DNA of 38,241 bases from Oxalobacter formigenes (GTDB taxonomy: Bacteria > Pseudomonadota > Gammaproteobacteria > Burkholderiales > Burkholderiaceae_D). Where the stretch lies: assembly GCA_023667225.1 (NCBI GenBank), contig JAMPAN010000013.1, positions 1 through 38,241 on the forward strand, written 5' to 3'. Within the stretch, counting starts at the first letter, position 1. The number at the start of each line of letters is the position of its first letter. Both the position numbers and the translations under genes were made by a program. Below, piece after piece: positions 1 through 7,105 of this stretch. The notes beneath the pieces were generated by a model. It did no database searches and was not told where the DNA came from. It worked only from the letters and a program-made list of their open reading frames with translations.

Positions 1-2
1 CC

Positions 3-65
3 GGCACTGCCATGCTGGCACAGGCCAACCAAAGGCCGCAAACGGTGCTTTCGCTTCTCGGCTAA
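3..65 (+). CDS. fliC: Flagellin, C-terminal end only (gene truncated by window edge)
   Basis: The frame starting at base 3 reads GTAMLAQANQRPQTVLSLLG followed by TAA at 63-65. This matches the conserved C-terminal D0 helix of bacterial flagellins, which typically ends AMLAQANQ-x(4)-VLSLL. Flagellin polymerises into the flagellar filament outside the cell. Only 20 residues lie in the window, so completeness and copy number cannot be judged. A perfect hairpin follows the stop codon. The motif is distinctive despite its shortness. Confidence 0.82.
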   Translation, partial: GTAMLAQANQRPQTVLSLLG

Positions 66-75
66 TTCCATACAG

Positions 76-99
76 TTCAGGCCGGTAAACCGGCCTGAA
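76..99 (+). terminator. Perfect 10-bp hairpin after the flagellin stop
   Basis: Arms at 76-85 and 90-99 are exact reverse complements around a four-base loop. There is no T-tract, so it is not a textbook intrinsic terminator. It could stabilise the 3' end of the flagellin mRNA or attenuate read-through into the small gene that starts 15 bases later. Confidence 0.5.
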
Positions 100-113
100 C
101 CAGGGAGGGCAAG

Positions 114-335
114 ATGGCTTCAATTCCTTATCGGAAACAGACTTTTTCCGGTAAAAAAGGCACCAAGCAACCTTCTGCTTCTGCCAAACCCGGAAGAAAG
201 AACAACCATAAAAGAGGAAGGATGCTGCAACAAACCGGCGCGGCTCTGTTATCCGAACCAGGCAGCAATGCAGAGAAACTGGTTCGTTTGCTGAATCAGG
301 AGGAGGATAAGAATAAGCCAGACAGCGAAGAGTGA
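114..335 (+). CDS. Small basic protein of unknown function downstream of flagellin
   Basis: The 73-residue product begins at ATG 114 behind a good ribosome binding site (GGGAGG, 103-108). The first 36 residues are rich in Lys, Arg, Gly and Ser with no predicted fold, and the last residues are acidic. Residues about 37-61 (MLQQTGAALLSEPGSNAEKL and the following VRLL) share spacing with the flagellin C-terminal helix (LQQAGxAML-x(11)-LL), so a distant relation to the flagellin D0 region is possible. No known family was recognised. A strong intrinsic terminator follows at 360-389, supporting a real transcription unit, perhaps shared with flagellin. Confidence 0.6.
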   Translation: MASIPYRKQTFSGKKGTKQPSASAKPGRKNNHKRGRMLQQTGAALLSEPGSNAEKLVRLLNQEEDKNKPDSEE

Positions 336-359
336 TGCTCTTCTTGTATTTTTTACACC

Positions 360-389
360 CCGGCAGGTTTATCCCTGCCGGTTTTTTTT
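360..389 (+). terminator. Intrinsic terminator after the small basic protein gene
   Basis: Stem CCGGCAGG (360-367) pairs with CCTGCCGG (374-381), followed by eight T residues (382-389). It lies 24 bases past the stop codon at 335. Confidence 0.9.
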
Positions 390-412
390 GCCTGAAAAGC
401 TTGCCAAGCCAT

Positions 413-439
413 AAAAAAGCAGGAGCTTCCCGCTTTTTT
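413..439. terminator. Second, bidirectional-type terminator hairpin
   Basis: AAAAAAGC (413-420) pairs with GCTTTTTT (432-439), with an inner GG/CC pair and a five-base loop. The A and T flanks allow it to act on either strand. It insulates the flagellin side from the region to the right. Confidence 0.55.
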
Positions 440-1365
440 TGATGGCACATAACCGCAGCCTGCTTAACACCGGATTGGCAATCCGGTCGCAAGGGTTGGC
501 TGCCTGGTCAATCTCTGTTACCTGTTTAACGGAAGGCTTGCAGATTTATTTAGGGGTAACTAGCATTTTTTTTTGAAAACCGCAGGCAATCCTGAATACT
601 GGCAACATGCCGGGCCTGATAAAACAGGAAAGAAAATAACAGTTCCGCCATCCTGAAAATCTGAAAAACAGCATAAAAAATCATCGGGTTGCCCGCTTCT
701 TCACAGCAGGACAGGGAAAAAAAGCGGCATGCCGCCTGTACCAGACAGATCATCCAGGATAATCCGGTACCGCCGGTTACGGCAAAACCTTTTCCCGGCA
801 AAATATAGCCGGGCTGCCTGTGCAAAAGGCATAACTCAGCTGGCAAAAAACGGCCTGGCACAAGAAGGCCGCTATAAGGCGCTTTCCGAAACCGGGAATC
901 CGGCATTTTCAGCTATCAGGAAAATACGCCATACGCCAGGCCTTTGCCTGACTGCTGGCCCCATTCCCGCCTGATAGATAGTCGGGGCAGCCCGTACCAT
1001 AAAAACAACCTGAAAAACCGGGCTGTTTTCACATCATAACGGACAGCATCCTCCCCTCTCACCTCTCACTCAACGCTATCTGCCTGATACACACCAATAC
1101 ACAAATTCAGTTTCCGAATGAGGCTCTCCCCGTCTGTAAGCAACCTGGGCTCTTTTTTTATGCCCGCTGTGAACGCAGGCATTGTTGACAGGAAAATTCT
1201 CCTTTTGAAAAAGAAACGGGAATAAAAAAACATCCCCGATTGTCCCTAACGCTTTTTAATCATGGCGAAATTGGGGCTTATCCCTCACCGCACTGATGCA
1301 GTTTGTCAAATATTTTTTACGAAATTACCAAAAATCATTGACCAGGAAGCAAATTGTGGTTACAA
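440..1365. other. About 0.9 kb with no convincing gene
   Basis: Open frames exist on both strands (for example minus 906-550 and plus 729-974), but none has a plausible ribosome binding site, recognisable family or coding-like composition. A perfect 8-bp dyad lies at 469-487 (ACCGGATT / AATCCGGT). The region probably represents decayed DNA at the edge of the accessory island that follows. Confidence 0.5.
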
Positions 1366-1371
1366 TATAAT
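1366..1371 (+). promoter_or_regulatory. Consensus -10 element in front of the brnTA remnant
   Basis: An exact TATAAT sits at 1366-1371 immediately before the first BrnT-like codons. No well-spaced -35 was found: TTGACC at 1338-1343 leaves a 22-base spacer, too long for a standard promoter. Autoregulated promoters are usual for brnTA operons. Confidence 0.4.
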
Positions 1372-1375
1372 CATT

Positions 1376-1652
1376 ATAAAGATTACTTTTGATCCGAAGA
1401 AGAACCAGAAGAATATTGAGGAGCGCGGGCTGTCTTTTGAGCGTGTCACGGAAATCGACTTTCAAACAGCTGTCTTTCGCGAAGATACCAGAAAAGATTA
1501 TGGAGAAACCAGAATCCGCCTGCTCGGCAAAATCGCAGAGAGTTCATGTTCTGGTTTTCACGATGCTTCCTGACGACACAATGAGGGTAATCAGTTTTCG
1601 CAAGGCAAACAAGAGGGAGGTTAAATATTATGAAGAAGAAACCCGATCCTGA
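1376..1652 (+). pseudogene. brnT: BrnT-family ribonuclease toxin, frameshifted and without a normal start codon
   Basis: The first frame (from 1376) encodes a typical BrnT N-terminus, KITFDPKKNQKNIEERGLSF followed by a conserved EDTRKDYGETRI segment. At about 1535-1545 the homology jumps to the +1 frame, which gives VHVLVFT, then MRVISFRKANKREVKYYEEE, ending at 1652. BrnT is the RelE-like RNase toxin of type II BrnT/BrnA systems and usually starts M-K-I-T-F-D. Here the expected ATG position reads ATA (1376-1378). Two lesions (lost start, frameshift) argue for an inactive toxin. The 3' end overlaps brnA by 23 bases, as is usual for the operon. A sequencing error could explain the shift but not the start. 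Confidence 0.8.
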
Positions 1653-1905
1653 GATGATTGACGATGAGAACCCTGAATGGACGAGAGAAGAGGTAAGAAC
1701 CGCGATGCGGTTTTCTGACCTTCCTCTTGACTTGCAAAAGGTGTTAAAAAGCGGACGCGGCCCGCAGAAGGCTCCGAAAAAGCAACACATCAATATCCGG
1801 CTTTCGGAAGAGGTTATCGAACATTTCAAAAAAACGGGTAAAGGCTGGCAGACCAGGATTGACGAGGCACTTGTGGAGCTGGTCAGGCAGCGTGAAGCTG
1901 CCTGA
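1630..1905 (+). CDS. brnA: BrnA-family antitoxin (intact)
   Basis: This 91-residue protein has the family layout: an acidic N-terminus with the DDENPEWTREE motif, a linker, then a C-terminal ribbon-helix-helix DNA-binding region from about residue 55 (HINIRLSEEVIEHFKKTGKG and the following WQTRIDEALVELV). BrnA neutralises BrnT and represses the brnTA promoter. It overlaps the end of the broken brnT gene, with an AGGGAGG ribosome binding site at 1614-1620 inside brnT. It is now an antitoxin without a functional local toxin. Confidence 0.85.
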   Translation: MKKKPDPEMIDDENPEWTREEVRTAMRFSDLPLDLQKVLKSGRGPQKAPKKQHINIRLSEEVIEHFKKTGKGWQTRIDEALVELVRQREAA

Positions 1906-1940
1906 CAAAAAGGGCGGTATCCTCGCCCTTTCTTTATTTC

Positions 1941-2471
1941 TCATTCATCAATGTTTTTCCAGCGTTCCCCGCTGAGTTGCCATTTTGCCGCTTCTTTAAT
2001 CGTTTCTGAATGCTCAAAAATGTCATCAATTTTTGATATCTGATGAGCTTCCCTGCCGGATGGGGATACGGTTTCAATGTAGAGGCTATCAGCCGATTTG
2101 AAGTTCAAGTAAAGAAGTGGCTTTCTTCTGCTGTCATCCAATATAACGAATGATCGACCTGTCCCGGACAGATTTCTCAGGAAAACACGGTCTGAGTCAA
2201 CCGTCCCGATAAGAATTGATTTAACAAGGTAGAACGCCTGATATTCTTTCTCTGTGATTATGTCTATTTCTGCTGGAGGCGTTACTGGATTTTTCTTTGT
2301 CTCCCCGTCTTCTCTTTTTGAGGCGGATGCCAATGCAGCCTTCAGACGGATATCAACCTGTTCTGTGATGAACTCGTTAAAAAATTTTAATTTCGCGGCA
2401 TTCGCGCCAAAGCGGCAAGCGATATCCAGGATTTGTAAAACGCCTCCTCCCCGCTGGGGCATTCCGGGCAA
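1941..2471 (-). pseudogene. 3' half of an HsdR-N-type (type I restriction-like) endonuclease gene
   Basis: Residues from about 26 onward (AAKLKFFNEFITEQVDIRLK, then ITEKEYQAFYLVKSIL and ISKIDDIFEHSETI) resemble the C-terminal half of roughly 350-residue proteins annotated as type I restriction enzyme HsdR N-terminal domain proteins. The N-terminal PD-(D/E)xK nuclease domain is missing, and the first 25 residues do not look like the family. The upstream sequence on this strand does not continue it. The piece is therefore a 5'-deleted remnant, probably inactive. It lies tail-to-tail with brnA. Confidence 0.6.
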
Positions 2472-2530
2472 GAGCTAACCGAAAGAGTTTACCGTCGCCC
2501 CGGCAAAACAGCAAAGCCAACCCGGCAGGG

Positions 2531-2578
2531 GTTGCGGAGATGATTTCCGCAAGTTGCGGAGACGATTTTCAAAAATCG
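2531..2578. promoter_or_regulatory. Operator-like repeats between two gene remnants
   Basis: TTGCGGA (2532-2538) and TCCGCAA (2546-2552) form a perfect interrupted palindrome. The 16-base unit at 2531-2546 is repeated with one change at 2553-2568, 22 bases (about two helical turns) downstream. A hairpin CGATTT/AAATCG closes the array at 2563-2578. The layout suggests a repressor binding site left from a lost accessory gene. Confidence 0.45.
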
Positions 2579-2612
2579 TTATAAATCAGAATTATGAGTG
2601 TTATTAGATTAA

Positions 2613-2957
2613 CCGGAATTAGTTGTTCTCATCGCTGGATACGTCTCCAATATCTTTGATCCACTTTGCCGTCAGCAAATAACTGCTAATGGCTATAAAA
2701 AGCTTGTGGAAATCATTCAGGACATCGCGGATAACCATGCTCATGGAAATCTTATTGCCATTCTGGAAGGCGGAAAAGGAAATTACATGTCATTTTGTAT
2801 CCTCAAAAGCATTGAGGCCATGAGTGGTGAAGAAACAGAAGTAAAATATCCTGTCACCGGCCTGATTGTGGGCAACAAACTTACTCCCGATCAGGAAAAA
2901 GCCATAGAGGAAGTGAAGCGCATTCTTTCACCTTACTGGAAATTCCGGTCAGAGTAA
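2613..2957 (+). pseudogene. Histone-deacetylase-like / AcuC-family protein, C-terminal remnant
   Basis: The frame opens after a stop at 2610-2612 with PELVVLIAGY, continues through FDPLCRQQITANGYKKLVEI and reaches NLIAILEGG near the end. These match the C-terminal part of the HDAC/AcuC fold (PELVLISAGFDAH, DPL, T-x(2)-GY, LEGGY). The N-terminal two-thirds with the catalytic His pair is absent, and the region around FDxH appears altered. A GTG at 2706 could start a short product, but it would lack the active site. The stop is 27 bases before the next gene. Confidence 0.65.
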
Positions 2958-2984
2958 CAGCAAAACCAATTTGAGGGAGAAAAA

Positions 2985-3866
2985 ATGAAGCGTCTGATCT
3001 TTGCCCTGTCCCTTGTGCTTACATTAGCATTAACCGGCAGCCTGAACCTTGCGAAAGCGGCGGATAATGATTTGTCACTCCAGCATATCAGGAATGCCAC
3101 TATAAAACTTACAAGCGGCGACACTACCTTCCTTATTGACCCGATGTTCGCAGAAGCCGGGGCGTATGAGGGTTTTCCCGGCACCTATCGCAGCTGGCTC
3201 CGCAATCCTTTAACCCCCCTGCCCATACCTGTGGAAGATATTCTTGATGGCGTGGACGCGGTGGTTCTCACCCATACCCATCTTGATCACTGGGACAAGG
3301 CGGCACAGGAGGCATTGCCCAAAAACATACCTTTTTATGTGCAAAATGAGGAAGATGCGAAAGTTATAAAGAATCAGGGTTTCACCAATGTGCGCATAAT
3401 GAAAGAATCTGACGAATTCGGAAAGGTAAAGATGCAAAGAACAGCCACGCAGCACGGCTCAAAAACCATGTACGCTGATCCGGCTCTTGGCAAAACTCTT
3501 GGGGAAGTGATGGGAGTGGTCTTTACAACATCCAGCGGCAAAAAAGCGTGGCTTGTGGGCGATACCATCTGGTTTGAGGGTGTGGATGAAGCTCTGGCAA
3601 AGCATGCGCCGAATGTGATTATTGTCAATGCTGGTGGCGCTTCCATGTCTGTTGAAAAATTCAAGGATGCGCCGGAAATAATCATGGGCAAGGAAGATGT
3701 CCGGAAAATGGTGGCAAAAATGCCCAGGGCTGATGTAGTGGCAATTCACATGGATGCCATCAACCACATGACAGTGGATCGCAAAGACTTGTCACAGTAT
3801 GCCCGGAAAAACGGAATAAGGGATAAAGTCTTGATACCATTTGATGGAGAAACACTTAAATTCTAA
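2985..3866 (+). CDS. Exported metallo-beta-lactamase-fold hydrolase (UlaG-like)
   Basis: The 293-residue protein has an N-terminal signal peptide (residues 1-25, cleavage near AKA-AD) and the metal-binding motif HTHLDH (H97, H99, D101, H102), with further ligands likely at the His of TQHGSKT and the Asp of VGDTIWFEG. The RNATIKL and FLIDPMF segments fit the UlaG/YtnP-like branch of MBL-fold hydrolases, which usually act on small esters, lactones or phospho-compounds. A periplasmic location is inferred. ATG 2985 follows a GAGGGAG ribosome binding site. It is the only clearly intact enzyme gene in this decayed stretch. Substrate unknown. Confidence 0.88.
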   Translation: MKRLIFALSLVLTLALTGSLNLAKAADNDLSLQHIRNATIKLTSGDTTFLIDPMFAEAGAYEGFPGTYRSWLRNPLTPLPIPVEDILDGVDAVVLTHTHLDHWDKAAQEALPKNIPFYVQNEEDAKVIKNQGFTNVRIMKESDEFGKVKMQRTATQHGSKTMYADPALGKTLGEVMGVVFTTSSGKKAWLVGDTIWFEGVDEALAKHAPNVIIVNAGGASMSVEKFKDAPEIIMGKEDVRKMVAKMPRADVVAIHMDAINHMTVDRKDLSQYARKNGIRDKVLIPFDGETLKF

Positions 3867-3874
3867 TTATAACT

Positions 3875-3906
3875 GGATGCCAGTTGTATTATTTTGGCTG
3901 GCATCC
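3875..3906 (+). terminator. Hairpin after the MBL-fold hydrolase gene
   Basis: GGATGCCAG (3875-3883) pairs exactly with CTGGCATCC (3898-3906), eight bases past the stop codon. The right arm is not followed by a T-tract, so termination efficiency is uncertain. Confidence 0.5.
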
Positions 3907-4143
3907 GGTATGGAACGAGCTGATAATAAAGAAAGGAAGCTGTAAAATAGCTATTGAAGCGATTCCATATATAGCAAGTCTGTTATTTCCATCTCTTATA
4001 TTTTCCATTCCAGGAATAACAGTTATTTCCATAACCTTACTTATTTTTGGTTTATTTTTAATGTATTTTCTCAAAATATAAATTGAATATATCCTCAGGA
4101 TAATAATATTCAGTAAATCCTGCCAATAGCAAAAAACAGCTCC
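3907..4143. other. AT-rich spacer, possible remnant of a membrane protein
   Basis: An open plus frame (3884-4081) encodes a hydrophobic stretch (residues about 25-65), but it could only start at a TTG inside the preceding hairpin and has no ribosome binding site. The base composition is clearly more AT-rich than the genes on either side, consistent with an imported or decaying fragment at the island boundary. Confidence 0.35.
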
Positions 4144-4842
4144 CTACGGTTTCCGGCGGTCAGCCTGGCGCGGCCGCATGGCCGCTGGTTCCCCGCCGGC
4201 CCGCAAGGCATCCGCCCTGGCAGCTGCCTGTGTTTTGCCGCGCAATGCCGCCTTGTCATACCATCTTAATGCCTCGCCGATATCGCGCGGTTTGCCCAGT
4301 CCCGCCTCGGAAAGCATCGCCAGCGAGAGCATGGCATCTGCCTGCCCCTGTTCAGCTGCCTTGGCCAGCCAATGGTGCGCCTTGACATAATCCTGCCGGA
4401 CACCCTCTCCGCGGGCATAAAACAATCCCGTCTGGCACTGGGAAAAAGCATCGCCCTGAAGCGCCGCCTTCCGGTACCATGCCAGCGCCTTGCCGGCATC
4501 TTTCTTTACACCGCGCCCTTCCTGATACATCCTGGCCAGATTGCGCTGCGCCAGCACAAAACCCTGCCCGGCTGATTTTGTAAACCACTTTACCGCCTCA
4601 GCCTCATTTTTTGCCGTGCCGCACCCCTGTGCATACAGGTTGCCCAGATTATTCTGCGCCCCGGCATGGCCGGCCTGCGCTGCCCGCAAATAAGCCGCCA
4701 GCGCCTGGCGGTACTGCCCGTTACGGAAAAACGCAGCGCCGTCGGCAAAATCATCCGCCCGCACCGGCAAAACCAGGCAAGACAGAAAAGCAGCCAGGCA
4801 ACATGCCGCAAACAGCGGCGGACACCGGAAAAAACTGCCCAT
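4144..4842 (-). CDS. Exported Sel1-repeat protein (last gene of the SLR operon)
   Basis: The 232-residue product has a signal peptide (residues 1-29, ending VRA-DD) followed by a short N-terminal helix pair and about four Sel1-like repeats of 36 residues with the pattern A-x-Q-x-x-L-G-x-x-Y-x-x-G-x-G-V, then a basic tail (RPRQADRRKP). SLRs form alpha-solenoids that bind partner proteins. Catalysis is not expected. ATG 4842 lies 16 bases after the stop of the upstream SLR gene, so the two are cotranscribed. The basic C-terminal tail differs from the acidic or neutral ends of the other SLR proteins. Confidence 0.88.
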   Translation of the reverse strand: MGSFFRCPPLFAACCLAAFLSCLVLPVRADDFADGAAFFRNGQYRQALAAYLRAAQAGHAGAQNNLGNLYAQGCGTAKNEAEAVKWFTKSAGQGFVLAQRNLARMYQEGRGVKKDAGKALAWYRKAALQGDAFSQCQTGLFYARGEGVRQDYVKAHHWLAKAAEQGQADAMLSLAMLSEAGLGKPRDIGEALRWYDKAALRGKTQAAARADALRAGGEPAAMRPRQADRRKP

Positions 4843-4858
4843 CCCTTACCCTATGCGC

Positions 4859-6334
4859 TCACAACAGAAATTCCGGCTGCTGCGGCTCGGCAGAATAAGC
4901 CGGCACATCCGCCCCTTTCAGCGCCGCCAGGCGCTGCCGGGCATTCTCGTCACCCTGTTCAGCCGCTTTTTTATACCACTCAGCCGCCTTGTCTGTATCC
5001 GGTGCTGCCTGCCACCCCTGCTCATAGAGCCGTCCCAGCGAATACTGCGCATCCACATTACCCTGGCGGGCCGCCTTTTCAAACCAGTATATCGTCCGGT
5101 TAGCCGAAAACGGTACGCCGCGCCCATTGCCATAAAGCCATCCCAGGTTATATTGCGCCAGGGCATGGCCCTGTTCGGCAGCCTTCCTGAACCATTGCGC
5201 AGCGCGGACATAATCCGGTTCTCCCCCAATCCCCTGGCTGTGCATCACCCCCAGGTTAAACTGGGCTGTTGCATCCCCCTGCGCCGCCGCCTTTCCCATC
5301 CAGGCAAACGCCCTGGCTGCATCCTGTGGCACGCCCTCGCCTGACGCATACATCAGGCCCAAAGCCGCCTCCGCTCCGGCATGACCCTGTCTGGCCGCCC
5401 TTTCCAGCCAGCGCGCCGCCTCGGCATTATCCCTGGCAGTTCCCTGCCCCCTGCTATACATCAGGCCCAGGCTGTACATCCCCTTCGCGTCTCCCGCCTC
5501 TGCCGATTTTTTCAGCCACTCAAGCGCCTTTTCCTCATTTCTCATCCATACGCCCTCGCCGTAAAGGTACATTGATCCCACCTCATAAAAGGCATCCGCA
5601 TACCCCTGTCCGGCCGCCAGCTCAAACATCTTCATGGCGTCTGCGGCATCCTGATATACCCCGCGCCCGAACACATATAACAGTCCCAAGGTGTACTGCG
5701 CTTCGGCATCTCCTGCCTCTGCCGCCTTTTTATACAACCGGGCCGATTCCTCATCATTTTGCACCACCCCCTCGGCGCGCATATACATGCCGGCCAAAAT
5801 CTTCTGCGCTTCAACATGGCCCTTGTCTGCCGCTTTTTCCAGCCAGCGCGCCGCCTGCGAATCATCCTTTGCCGTGCCCCTGCCGCTTCGGTACCAGCTC
5901 CCTACCAGATAAGCCGTATCCCCGTATGATTCGGCGGCCGCCTTTCGGTACCAGGAAAGCGCCTCCCCGTCATCCTGCTTCACGCCAATACCATGCTCAT
6001 ACATCTCGCCCATCTTGAAAAACGCCATCGGGAAATTCTGCCCGGCCGCCTGCCGGTACCATTTCACCGCTTCCCGCGCGCTTCTCCGGGTTCCCCGCCC
6101 CAGTTCACACATCAGCCCCGCCGCCGTCTGGGCGCGGGCATCGCCCGCTTCAGCCGCACGGACTGCCAGCGCAAAAGCACGGCCATATTCACCGGCGGCA
6201 TAAGCGCGTGTGCCTTCCTCAAAATCCCCTTCCTGTGCCTGCACAGCAACCGCAAATCCCGCCAGCAAAACAACTGCCAGGAATCCCTTTGCCAGAACCG
6301 GCCCAGCCGTTTTTCCAAACCATCCCTTATTCAT
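4859..6334 (-). CDS. Large exported Sel1-repeat protein with about eleven repeats
   Basis: The protein has a signal peptide (MNKGWF...VAVQAQ) and then almost nothing but SLRs: about eleven 36-residue repeats plus a partial C-terminal repeat, several with the classic AQYxLGxLYxxGxGV core. ATG 6334 (491 residues) is preferred because AAGGAGG lies 11 bases upstream. A GTG at 6355 could add seven residues (498 in all). Such a long uninterrupted solenoid suggests a periplasmic scaffold binding one or more partner proteins. It sits between two other SLR genes with gaps of about 16 and 30 bases. Internal DNA repeats make length variation by recombination likely. Function unknown. Confidence 0.9.
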   Translation of the reverse strand: MNKGWFGKTAGPVLAKGFLAVVLLAGFAVAVQAQEGDFEEGTRAYAAGEYGRAFALAVRAAEAGDARAQTAAGLMCELGRGTRRSAREAVKWYRQAAGQNFPMAFFKMGEMYEHGIGVKQDDGEALSWYRKAAAESYGDTAYLVGSWYRSGRGTAKDDSQAARWLEKAADKGHVEAQKILAGMYMRAEGVVQNDEESARLYKKAAEAGDAEAQYTLGLLYVFGRGVYQDAADAMKMFELAAGQGYADAFYEVGSMYLYGEGVWMRNEEKALEWLKKSAEAGDAKGMYSLGLMYSRGQGTARDNAEAARWLERAARQGHAGAEAALGLMYASGEGVPQDAARAFAWMGKAAAQGDATAQFNLGVMHSQGIGGEPDYVRAAQWFRKAAEQGHALAQYNLGWLYGNGRGVPFSANRTIYWFEKAARQGNVDAQYSLGRLYEQGWQAAPDTDKAAEWYKKAAEQGDENARQRLAALKGADVPAYSAEPQQPEFLL

Positions 6335-6364
6335 TCCCTTGTTATCCTCCTTCACGGCTAGGCA

Positions 6365-7105
6365 TCAAGGCGCGACCTGTCCGGCAGCGCCCACTGTCCC
6401 GGCGGCGCGGACAGCCGCTTCCATCTCTTCTTCCTGCTTCTTCAACGCTTCCAGCCGGGCCAGTGCATCCCCGTTCCCCATCGAAGCCGCCTTGCGGTAC
6501 CAGCGCAAAGCTGCCGCCATGCTCGGCCGCACGCCCTTTCCTTCCTCATACATCGTGCCAACCCGGTAAGTCGCCGGCGCATACCCCTTGCCGGATGCCC
6601 ACATATACAGTGTACGTGCCTGGTAATAACTTTGCGTAACACCGCCATCGCCAGATTCATACAGCATTCCCAGCGCATATTGCGCCTCCGGCACACCCTG
6701 GCGGGAAGCGCGCAGATAATAATCCAGTGCTGCAACCGTATCTTTTTCCGTCCCCAAACCGGCATAAAGGCTCGCTGCTGTCTCGTACTCCGCAGGGCCA
6801 TACCCCTGTTCTGCCGACTTCCGGCACCAGGCATACGCCTTTTGCGCATCAGGCTTTTTCACGCCCTGCCCACGCTTGAACATCAGGCAAAGCCGGTATT
6901 GCGCCTCCCTGTCTCCGGCTTCCGCAGCCTTGCTCATCAATGGCAAAGCCTGCTCATACCGTCCTTCTTCATATAACCGCCTGCCTGCTGCCGCATCTCC
7001 TTCTGCCTGAGCAAAGGCAACGCTGCAAAAAAAGCCCGCTGCAAAAAACAGCAGCCCAGGCCGATAGCAAATTCTCTGCGCCATCCCGTTCTGTTTAACC
7101 GTCAT
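6365..7105 (-). CDS. Exported Sel1-repeat protein
   Basis: This 246-residue protein has a signal peptide (residues about 8-33, ending AFA-QAEG), a TPR-like first helix pair (RRLYEEGRYEQALPLMSKAA), four SLRs and an Ala/Gly-rich C-terminal tail. The start ATG overlaps the stop of the upstream gene as ATGA (7102-7105), showing translational coupling, and AGAGGGA lies about 10 bases upstream. The third repeat carries a one-residue insertion (GDGGV). Binding-scaffold role inferred from the fold. No specific partner is known. Confidence 0.88.
   Translation of the reverse strand: MTVKQNGMAQRICYRPGLLFFAAGFFCSVAFAQAEGDAAAGRRLYEEGRYEQALPLMSKAAEAGDREAQYRLCLMFKRGQGVKKPDAQKAYAWCRKSAEQGYGPAEYETAASLYAGLGTEKDTVAALDYYLRASRQGVPEAQYALGMLYESGDGGVTQSYYQARTLYMWASGKGYAPATYRVGTMYEEGKGVRPSMAAALRWYRKAASMGNGDALARLEALKKQEEEMEAAVRAAGTVGAAGQVAP

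Noticed and set aside
550-906. Minus-strand open frame of 118 codons in the left intergenic region
   Set aside because: No ribosome binding site, no domain, and Cys/Phe-rich composition unlike neighbouring proteins.
1185-1190. TTGACA as a -35 element upstream of the brnT remnant
   Set aside because: No acceptable -10 sequence lies 15-19 bases downstream.
3884-4081. Possible small membrane protein gene
   Set aside because: It starts with TTG inside a hairpin, has no ribosome binding site and lies in AT-rich spacer. Recorded only as a possible remnant.
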